A stretch of DNA of 10,282 bases from NCBI GenBank assembly GCA_004356265.1, contig SMXK01000086.1:1-10282 (forward strand), read 5' to 3'. Every line of letters starts with the position of its first letter. Position 1 is the first letter of the stretch. The notes beneath the pieces are model-generated. The model did not search any database. It was not told where the DNA came from and worked only from the letters and a program-made list of their open reading frames with translations. Below are positions 1-5,716 of this stretch, in pieces. The DNA is from Bacteroidota bacterium. Its GTDB lineage: Bacteria > Bacteroidota > Rhodothermia > Rhodothermales > UBA10348. Both the position numbers and the translations under genes were made by a program.

Positions 1-578
1 TCGATGTTAAACTCGGAGTCGATCCTCGTCACGCCGATCAGATGGTGCGCGGCACCGTAGCACTCCCGCATGGAACCGGGAAAGATGTCCGCGTATTGGT
101 TCTCGCAAGCGAGGGCAAACAGGCTGAAGCTCGTGAAGCCGGTGCAGATCACGTTGGTTTAGAGGATTACGTTGAGAAAATCTCTAAAAAAGGCTGGACA
201 GAATTTGATGTTATGATTGCGACGCCGGATGTGATGGCACAGGTTGGTCGTCTCGGTCGTGTATTGGGTCCTCGCGGCCTGATGCCCAACCCCAAAAGCG
301 GTACCGTCACGATGAACGTGGGCGCAGCCGTGAAGGAAGTGAAAGCAGGTAAAATCGATTTTCGTGTAGACAAATTCGGCATCTTGCACTGCGCGATAGG
401 CAAGGCGTCGTTCTCGGAAGAGCAGATTTCAGAAAACACGACTGCTTTTCTGCAGGAAGTTTTGAAATTGCGCCCGGCGGCCTCGAAAGGAACCTACGTC
501 CAGTCGATAACCCTGTCGACAACGATGGGTCCTGGCATTGCACTGGATAAGAGTGCAGTTCTGTCCGCACTTCGATAG
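1..578 (+). CDS. rplA: 50S ribosomal protein L1 (5' end outside window)
   Basis: L1 binds 23S rRNA at the L1 stalk, helps release deacylated tRNA from the E site, and in E. coli represses its own rplK-rplA mRNA. The reading frame is open from base 3 and encodes 191 residues up to a TAG stop at 576-578. Compared with the usual ~230 residues, roughly 40-45 N-terminal residues lie before the window, so the ATG at 42 is internal. The visible part begins with the L1 motif 'VKLGVDPRHADQMVRGT', followed by 'LPHGTGK'. The family signature 'GRVLGPRGLMPNPKSGTVT' lies near bases 253-309, and the end has the typical 'STTMGPGIALD'. It lies 56 bp upstream of rplJ, the standard order. Identity is certain; only the true start is unseen. 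Confidence 0.98.
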   Translation, partial: DVKLGVDPRHADQMVRGTVALPHGTGKDVRVLVLASEGKQAEAREAGADHVGLEDYVEKISKKGWTEFDVMIATPDVMAQVGRLGRVLGPRGLMPNPKSGTVTMNVGAAVKEVKAGKIDFRVDKFGILHCAIGKASFSEEQISENTTAFLQEVLKLRPAASKGTYVQSITLSTTMGPGIALDKSAVLSALR

Positions 579-602
579 AACGTATAGAATTTGATTATTG
601 AC

Positions 603-615
603 CCCGCATCGCGGG
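603..615 (+). other. small hairpin in the rplA-rplJ gap
   Basis: CCCGC (603-607) and GCGGG (611-615) form a perfect 5-bp G+C stem around a 3-base loop, about 20 bases before the rplJ start. No T run follows, so it is not a convincing terminator. Its position matches the rplJ leader, where many bacteria have an RNA site bound by L10-L7/L12 that represses translation. I cannot show that the full L10-leader fold exists here; a chance hairpin is a real alternative. Confidence 0.35.
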
Positions 616-634
616 ACAGACTTTGTAAGAAAAG

Positions 635-1165
635 ATGGCAATGACGAAAGAACAGAAGGCGGCAGAAGTTGAAGTATTGGTCGACCGCCTCCAGAATGCG
701 TCGACGATCTACCTCACGAACTATTCGGGTCTTTCCGTAGATCAGGTGACTAAGCTCCGTGGCCGATTTCGCGAAGCTGGTGTAGAATATTCCGTTGTGA
801 AAAATACGCTTCTTAAGCGCGCGATGGATGAGGTAGGAGGTTACGAGGAATTGTATGATTCGCTCAGCGGTCCAACGGCCGTTGCGTTTACGGAAGATCC
901 TTCGGGACCTGCTCGAGTGATCAAGAAATTTCTTTCAGAGATGAAGCTTGAGATACCGTCTTTGAAGGGAGCGCATGTGGAAGGAGCTGTATACGACGAG
1001 ACAGCACTCGAAGCACTCGCGAAATTGAAATCGAAAACTGAGATTCTTGGCGAAATCATATCGCTGCTTCAGTCTCCGATCAACAACATCGTTGGCGGAC
1101 TGCAGGCCCAGGGCAGCAATCTCGTTGGTGCAATTAAAACAATCGCAGAACGGGAAGAAGCGTAA
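635..1165 (+). CDS. rplJ: 50S ribosomal protein L10
   Basis: L10 is the base of the ribosomal stalk. Its N-terminal domain binds 23S rRNA beside L11, and its C-terminal helix holds the L7/L12 dimers that recruit translation factors. The product is 176 residues, normal for the family. The N-terminal domain shows 'TIYLTNYSGLSVDQVTKLR' (about residues 24-42) and 'YSVVKNTLLKRA' (about residues 52-63), with 'GPTAVAF' near residues 79-85, all typical of L10. The tail 'GGLQAQGSNLVGAIKTIAE' is the amphipathic helix expected to carry L7/L12. ATG 635 is chosen, but ATG 641 (protein starting MTKEQK) is equally plausible. Neither has a strong Shine-Dalgarno sequence, only a purine-rich 'TAAGAAAAG', common in Bacteroidota. 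In E. coli the L10-L7/L12 complex represses this mRNA; that is not demonstrated here. Confidence 0.98.
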   Translation: MAMTKEQKAAEVEVLVDRLQNASTIYLTNYSGLSVDQVTKLRGRFREAGVEYSVVKNTLLKRAMDEVGGYEELYDSLSGPTAVAFTEDPSGPARVIKKFLSEMKLEIPSLKGAHVEGAVYDETALEALAKLKSKTEILGEIISLLQSPINNIVGGLQAQGSNLVGAIKTIAEREEA

Positions 1166-1185
1166 TACTGGAAATCGGTATTACG
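1161..1185 (+). promoter_or_regulatory. inverted repeat overlapping the rplJ stop codon
   Basis: CGTAATAC (1161-1168) is perfectly complementary to GTATTACG (1178-1185), giving an 8-bp stem with a 9-base loop. The left arm contains the rplJ TAA stop (1163-1165), so a ribosome finishing rplJ would melt the structure. No T run follows. It could be an mRNA processing or stability element in the rplJ-rplL spacer, a region where the much higher demand for L7/L12 must be met. Function is inferred from position only. Confidence 0.4.
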
Positions 1186-1206
1186 GTTCAAACTTTTAAA
1201 ACACAA

Positions 1207-1223
1207 GTTGGAATAGTTCCAAC
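1207..1223 (+). promoter_or_regulatory. hairpin in the rplJ-rplL spacer
   Basis: GTTGGAA (1207-1213) pairs perfectly with TTCCAAC (1217-1223) around the 3-base loop TAG. The same 7-base word TTAAAAC flanks it on both sides (1196-1202 and 1226-1232). It lies about 65 bases before the rplL start. It has no terminator-like T run. A role in rplL translation or mRNA stability is possible but unproven. Confidence 0.4.
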
Positions 1224-1276
1224 CCTTAAAACCATAAGTGCGGCGCAGCTTTCGGGCAGAGACCGCTGCAGGACAC

Positions 1277-1281
1277 AGGAG
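1277..1281 (+). promoter_or_regulatory. Shine-Dalgarno sequence of rplL
   Basis: AGGAG ends 7 bases before the ATG at 1289, followed by an A-rich spacer. It is the clearest ribosome binding site in the window. It decides the start: the in-frame GTG at 1238 would add 17 residues not seen in L7/L12. A strong site fits the need for several L7/L12 copies per ribosome against one of L10. Confidence 0.75.
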
Positions 1282-1288
1282 AATAAAA

Positions 1289-1666
1289 ATGGCTGATATT
1301 AAAGAAATTGCAGAGACGCTGGTCAATCTTACCATCAAAGATGCCAGCGACCTGGCTACACTTCTTGAAGAAGATTACGGAATTAAACCTGCTGCAACCG
1401 CAGTAGCCGTTGCCGGCCCTGGCGGTGGTGGAGACGGTGCTGCTGTTGAAGAGCAGACTGAATTCGACGTTATTTTGACCGCGATTGGCGAGAAGAAAAT
1501 TAACGTGATTAAAGAAGTACGCGCTCTCACCGGTCTTGGCCTGAAAGAAGCCAAAGAAGTGGTCGACAGCGCGCCGAGCACCATCAAAGAGGCAGTGTCT
1601 AAAGACGAAGCCGAATCTGTCAAAGCTAAGTTGGAAGAAGCTGGCGCAACGGCCGAACTTAAGTAA
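1289..1666 (+). CDS. rplL: 50S ribosomal protein L7/L12
   Basis: L7/L12 is the multicopy, mobile stalk protein that binds initiation, elongation and release factors and stimulates their GTPase activity. The product has 125 residues, the usual size. Residues 1-33 ('MADIKEIAETLVNLTIKDAS' onward) form the dimerising, L10-binding domain. Residues about 34-52 are an Ala/Gly/Pro hinge with a run of four glycines (45-48). Residues about 57-125 are the factor-binding domain, beginning 'TEFDVIL' and containing 'KINVIKEVRALTGLGLKEAK' with the conserved Lys and Gly residues. The start is fixed by the family N-terminus and the AGGAG at 1277-1281. The 123-bp spacer after rplJ has two hairpins, and the spacer before rpoB has a stronger, terminator-like one. 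Identity is certain. Confidence 0.99.
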   Translation: MADIKEIAETLVNLTIKDASDLATLLEEDYGIKPAATAVAVAGPGGGGDGAAVEEQTEFDVILTAIGEKKINVIKEVRALTGLGLKEAKEVVDSAPSTIKEAVSKDEAESVKAKLEEAGATAELK

Positions 1667-1709
1667 AGCTGCGATTTATGAAGTCCAGGAAATTTCCAGG
1701 CAAGTATGC

Positions 1710-1748
1710 GCACCAGCCGGACCCGATTTCGGGTCTGGCTTTTGGTGC
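1710..1748 (+). terminator. terminator-like hairpin (probable attenuator) between rplL and rpoB
   Basis: The core stem GCCGGACCCG (1716-1725) pairs with CGGGTCTGGC (1730-1739) with one G-T wobble and the 4-base loop ATTT. It is directly followed by TTTT (1740-1743). An outer arm GCACCA (1710-1715) can pair with TGGTGC (1743-1748), leaving a TTT bulge. A GC-rich stem followed by Ts is the form of an intrinsic terminator, but the T run is short and rpoB must be read, so partial termination is the likely outcome. E. coli has a known partial terminator and an RNase III site in this same spacer, which keeps polymerase output below ribosomal protein output. Confidence 0.6.
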
Positions 1749-1753
1749 ATTTC

Positions 1754-1770
1754 ACACAGACAGTCTGTGT
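1754..1770 (+). promoter_or_regulatory. second hairpin upstream of rpoB
   Basis: ACACAGA (1754-1760) pairs perfectly with TCTGTGT (1764-1770) around the loop CAG. It begins only 5 bases after the terminator-like hairpin and ends about 40 bases before the rpoB start. No T run follows. Together the two structures could form an mRNA processing site or an attenuation module; this is inferred from position. Confidence 0.4.
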
Positions 1771-1809
1771 TGAATTCCGAGACCCCCATTCAAGGAAATA
1801 GTCTGAGTT

Positions 1810-4800
1810 ATGGCAAGCTTTACACGTAAAACCGAAAGAAGCAGCTTCGCTCGTATTCGAACCGTTCGCGATTATCCAGATTTTCTCGATGTGCAGCTCA
1901 AGTCGTTTGGTAACTTCGTTCAGGATCAAACGCCCCCGGAGGAGCGTCTTCCGTTCGGTCTTCAATCTGTATTTGAGGATCACTTTCCCATTCAGGACAG
2001 CCGCGAGCGGTACACTCTTGAATTTATTCACTATCAATTAGATGCTCCCAAACACTCCGTCGAAGAGTGTATTGCTCAGGGATTGAGTTATTCGGTTCCG
2101 CTGAAGGCCAAACTCAGGCTTTCGAGTAAGGAAGACGAGGACGAGGATGAAGCGGAAGAAGCCATCGAGCAGGAAGTATACCTGGGCAACCTTCCGTTTA
2201 TGACCGATCGCGGTACGTTTGTGATCAATGGAGCAGAACGCGTTGTTGTTTCGCAGCTTCATCGTAGCCCAGGGGTATTTTTCGGGCAGAGTGTGCATCC
2301 GAACGGGACAGATTTGTATTCTGCTCGCGTTATCCCATTCAGGGGTTCTTGGATTGAGTTTTCGACTGACGTTGGAAACATGATGTGGGCCTACATCGAC
2401 AGGAAGAAAAAGCTGCCCGTAACAACACTTCTCCGTGCTCTCGGATATTCTTCGAATGGAGAGATCGTTCAGTTGTTCGATCTGGCTGACGAACTGTCAA
2501 CCAAAACCAAAAAATCCTTTGCTAAATGCGTAGGTAAACAATTGGCTGCAGCGGTTTCTGTCGAACGAATGACAGAGATTGTTGATGAAGACACCGGCGA
2601 GATTTTAGAAGAGAGAAAAGAAAGGGAGGTTCTTCTTCCCGCTCAGCATGAACTGGTTGAAGATGATTTCGAAACGCTCAAAGAAGCCGGAATTAAGTCT
2701 GTATACCTGATCCGGGATGGATCGGAAGAGGACGCGCTTGACAAAACGACGCTTCTGAACACGCTCAAGCGTGATCCGACTCATTCGGAAGAAGAGGCGC
2801 TCGAATATTTGTATCTGCAGCTTCGTGGAACGGAAGCGCCGGATATCGAAACGGCTCGTGGTGTTTTGGAACGGCTGTTTTTCAGTGAAAAACGGTACGA
2901 CCTGGGTGAAGTCGGTCGTTACAGGATTAATTCCCGGTTGAAGTTGAAAGAGGACCTCAATCGTTTGACGCTCACCCGTGCTGACATTATCGCGATCATC
3001 AACGAGCTGATCATGCTGCAGAATGGCCGCAGTAACGTGGATGACATTGATCATCTCGGAAATCGTCGTGTGCGCACAGTTGGTGAGCAGCTTGCATCGC
3101 AGTTCTCGTTGGGTCTGGCAAGGATGGCGCGTACCATCAAAGAGAGGATGAATCTGCGTGACGCTGAGAAATTCACTCCACAGGATCTGGTAAATGCCCG
3201 AACGGTATCGAGTGTTATTAACACATTCTTCGGTACGAATCAGCTAAGCCAGTTCATGGATCAGACGAATCCACTCGCCGAGCTGACGCACAAGCGACGT
3301 ATGTCTGCACTTGGGCCGGGTGGTTTGACGCGGGAACGTGCAGGCTTCGAGGTCCGGGACGTTCATTACACGCATTACGGTCGTCTTTGCCCGATCGAAA
3401 CACCGGAGGGTCCTAACATTGGTCTTATCTCCTCGTTGTGTGTGCACGCTCAGATTAATGCTTACGGATTTATAGAAACTCCGTACCGCGTAGTCCGAAA
3501 GGGGAAAGTCTCGACAAGAATCGAATTTTTGACTGCGGAGCAGGAAGATAGTGTTATAATAGCCCAGGCTAATGCACCGCTGGATGAAAAAGGATACTTC
3601 AAGAATGAGCTGGTTAAATGCCGTAGTCGTGGAGACTTCCCGGTTAAAAAGTCCAGTGAAGTTCAGTTCATGGATGTGGCTCCAAATCAGATCGTGTCTC
3701 CCGCGGCAAGCTTGATTCCTTTCCTCGAGCATGATGATGCAAACCGTGCTTTGATGGGCTCAAACATGCAGCGCCAAGCGGTTCCTCTTCTGGTAACCGA
3801 GGCTCCGCTGGTCGGAACAGGGCTGGAAGGTAAGGTTGCGCGTGATTCGCGCGCGGTTCTGATTGCGGAAGGTCCTGGAGAGATCACTTATGTTGACAGT
3901 CGACAGATCATAATCAAGTACGATCAGACGGAGGAGCAAAAGTCAACTTCATTTGCTGATCCGGTAAAAACTTACGACCTGATCAAGTTTAAAAGAACCA
4001 ATCAGGACACGTGTGTTAATCAGCACCCGATCGTTACTGCAGGAAAACGTGTCAAGAAAGGGGATGTGTTGACGGACGGGTTTGCTACGGACGGCGGTGA
4101 TCTTGCACTTGGTAAAAATGTACTCGTCGCATTCATGCCATGGCGTGGTTACAACTTTGAAGATGCCATTGTCATCTCTGAAAGACTGGTCTCCGATGAT
4201 GTGTATACATCGATCCATGTTGAAGAGTTTGATCTTCAGGTTCGCGATACAAAACGTGGCGAAGAAGAGCTGACTCGTGAGATTCCTAATGTTTCTGAAG
4301 AATCCACAAAGGACCTCGACGAGCGCGGAATCATCAGAATTGGTGCGGAAATCAGAGCTGGAGATATCATTGTCGGTAAGATTACGCCAAAAGGAGAATC
4401 TGATCCAACACCGGAAGAGAAACTCCTTCGGGCCATTTTCGGAGACAAAGCGGGTGACGTAAAAGATGCGTCGCTCAAAGCGCCTCCGGGAATGAAAGGA
4501 ATCGTTATCGATACCAAACTGTTCAGTCGGAGGAAGCTCGACGCCTCTTCCAAAAAGGCCGAACAGAAGCGACTGGCAGAAATCGAACATGATCTCGACC
4601 TCAGCCTGCGTGATCTGAATGTTTCATTCTGGGAAAAATTCTACTCGCACCTCGTTGGTGTTAAAGCTGCGGATTTTACCGATCGGGACGGCAGTGTCGT
4701 GGTCTCAAAAGGCGCTGTGATTAATGAGGCTGCGTTCAGTGAAATCATTCCTCTGAAGCTTGATCCGAGGGTCGAGTTTACTAGCGATTCGGACATAAAC

Positions 4801-5637
4801 GCACGCGTTAAGAAACTCATTCGAGCGTACGAGCGACGCGAGCGGCACCTGCAGGGAGTTGCAAGACGTGAAATCCACCGAGTACAGATGGGCGACGAAC
4901 TGCCACCGGGAATCGTGCAACTGGCGAAAGTTTATGTCGCTAAGAAGCGGAAAATTCAGGTTGGCGATAAAATGGCCGGCAGGCATGGTAACAAAGGTGT
5001 GATCGCTAAGATCGTGCCTGTTGAAGATATGCCGTTCCTGGAAGATGGAACGCCTGTCGATATTGTATTGAATCCGCTCGGTGTGCCTTCCCGAATGAAC
5101 CTCGGGCAGATTTACGAGACCATGCTCGGATGGGCTGCTAAAAAACTCGGGACTCACTTCGCGACTCCGATTTTTGATGGCGCAACGGTAGCTGATGTAA
5201 CAGATAAGATGATCGAAGCCGGATTACCTGTTGATGGTCGTGCGCAGTTGTACGATGGTCGACTCGGTACACCCTTCGATCAGAAAACAACGGTCGGTTA
5301 CATCTACATGCTGAAACTGAGCCATCTTGTTGAGAACAAGATCCATGCCCGGTCTATCGGACCATATAGCCTGATTACGCAGCAGCCGCTCGGTGGTAAA
5401 GCGCAATTCGGTGGCCAGCGTCTCGGGGAAATGGAAGTCTGGGCGCTCTATGCGTACGGTGCGGCGAACGTTCTGCAGGAAATGCTGACATACAAATCAG
5501 ATGATGTGCAGGGACGCTCGAAAGCTTACGAGGCCATTGTTAAGGGCGATCCGATGCCCGAAGCGGGTACTCCGGAGAGCTTTAACGTTCTCGTGCGGGA
5601 GTTGCAGGGCCTCGGACTCGAGGTACTCTTAGACTGA
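1810..5637 (+). CDS. rpoB: DNA-directed RNA polymerase subunit beta
   Basis: RpoB forms one half of the RNA polymerase active-site cleft and carries the rifampicin pocket. It has 1275 residues, like Bacteroidota homologues. In order: 'DYPDFLDVQLKSF' near residues 22-34; 'INGAERVVVSQLHRSPGVFF' near 140-160; an insertion resembling E. coli SI1 near 255-355; the rifampicin region from Q478 with Q481, D484, H494 and S499 (E. coli Q513, D516, H526, S531), all the sensitive type; 'GYNFEDA' with E784 and D785; 'GDKMAGRHGNKG' at 1052-1063 with K1054 and K1062 near the active site; and the clamp-contacting C-terminus with 'GGQRLGEMEVWALYAYGA'. Residues 108-117 are an almost purely acidic loop. The ATG at 1810 matches the family N-terminus; an AAGGA at 1792-1796 is 13 bases away, a weak site. 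The stop is TGA at 5635-5637. Confidence 0.99.
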   Translation: MASFTRKTERSSFARIRTVRDYPDFLDVQLKSFGNFVQDQTPPEERLPFGLQSVFEDHFPIQDSRERYTLEFIHYQLDAPKHSVEECIAQGLSYSVPLKAKLRLSSKEDEDEDEAEEAIEQEVYLGNLPFMTDRGTFVINGAERVVVSQLHRSPGVFFGQSVHPNGTDLYSARVIPFRGSWIEFSTDVGNMMWAYIDRKKKLPVTTLLRALGYSSNGEIVQLFDLADELSTKTKKSFAKCVGKQLAAAVSVERMTEIVDEDTGEILEERKEREVLLPAQHELVEDDFETLKEAGIKSVYLIRDGSEEDALDKTTLLNTLKRDPTHSEEEALEYLYLQLRGTEAPDIETARGVLERLFFSEKRYDLGEVGRYRINSRLKLKEDLNRLTLTRADIIAIINELIMLQNGRSNVDDIDHLGNRRVRTVGEQLASQFSLGLARMARTIKERMNLRDAEKFTPQDLVNARTVSSVINTFFGTNQLSQFMDQTNPLAELTHKRRMSALGPGGLTRERAGFEVRDVHYTHYGRLCPIETPEGPNIGLISSLCVHAQINAYGFIETPYRVVRKGKVSTRIEFLTAEQEDSVIIAQANAPLDEKGYFKNELVKCRSRGDFPVKKSSEVQFMDVAPNQIVSPAASLIPFLEHDDANRALMGSNMQRQAVPLLVTEAPLVGTGLEGKVARDSRAVLIAEGPGEITYVDSRQIIIKYDQTEEQKSTSFADPVKTYDLIKFKRTNQDTCVNQHPIVTAGKRVKKGDVLTDGFATDGGDLALGKNVLVAFMPWRGYNFEDAIVISERLVSDDVYTSIHVEEFDLQVRDTKRGEEELTREIPNVSEESTKDLDERGIIRIGAEIRAGDIIVGKITPKGESDPTPEEKLLRAIFGDKAGDVKDASLKAPPGMKGIVIDTKLFSRRKLDASSKKAEQKRLAEIEHDLDLSLRDLNVSFWEKFYSHLVGVKAADFTDRDGSVVVSKGAVINEAAFSEIIPLKLDPRVEFTSDSDINARVKKLIRAYERRERHLQGVARREIHRVQMGDELPPGIVQLAKVYVAKKRKIQVGDKMAGRHGNKGVIAKIVPVEDMPFLEDGTPVDIVLNPLGVPSRMNLGQIYETMLGWAAKKLGTHFATPIFDGATVADVTDKMIEAGLPVDGRAQLYDGRLGTPFDQKTTVGYIYMLKLSHLVENKIHARSIGPYSLITQQPLGGKAQFGGQRLGEMEVWALYAYGAANVLQEMLTYKSDDVQGRSKAYEAIVKGDPMPEAGTPESFNVLVRELQGLGLEVLLD

Positions 5638-5649
5638 TCGTGCATTTAA

Positions 5650-5671
5650 CCGCGGCCTAATTAGGCCGCGG
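5650..5671 (+). promoter_or_regulatory. perfect 22-bp palindrome in the rpoB-rpoC gap
   Basis: The half-site CCGCGGCCTAA (5650-5660) is followed at once by its exact reverse complement (5661-5671). In RNA this folds as a 9-bp, mostly G+C stem with an AATT loop. It starts 12 bases after the rpoB stop and ends 45 bases before the rpoC ATG. The sequence after it (ATTGAATTG) has no real T run, so full termination is unlikely and rpoC must be read. An RNase III-type processing site, a pause or mRNA-stability element, or a dyad protein-binding site are all possible. Confidence 0.6.
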
Positions 5672-5716
5672 ATTGAATTGCCTACTTAGTGGAATAGTTA
5701 AACTCTACGTTTGAAT

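Noticed and set aside
1238..1288. GTG start that would extend L7/L12 by 17 residues
   Set aside because: The added residues are unlike any L7/L12 N-terminus. A good AGGAG sits just before the ATG at 1289, which gives the family-typical MADIKE start.
1688..1697. 10-bp palindrome GGAAATTTCC after rplL
   Set aside because: It is short, has no room for a loop as RNA, and is easily expected by chance over 10 kb.
1375..2037. 220-codon open frame on the - strand across rplL, the spacer and the start of rpoB
   Set aside because: It lies opposite two certain genes, resembles no known family, and is Arg/Ser/Thr-rich as expected for a frame shadowing conserved coding sequence.
3235..3330. Possible rifampicin-resistance changes in RpoB
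   Set aside because: Q481, D484, H494 and S499 are all the residues found in sensitive enzymes, so no resistance allele is visible.
3949..4590. 213-codon open frame on the - strand inside rpoB
   Set aside because: It is fully antisense to a conserved part of rpoB, with no recognisable motif or start signal.
5706..5713. TACGTTTG, matching the Bacteroidota -7 promoter consensus TAnnTTTG, just before rpoC
   Set aside because: No TTG or TTTG lies 19-21 bases upstream (the nearest TTG is 25 bases away), and the transcript would start at or inside the rpoC start codon. A chance match is more likely.
5711..5716. TTG start for rpoC, adding two residues
   Set aside because: The ATG at 5717 gives the expected N-terminus, and nothing favours TTG over it.
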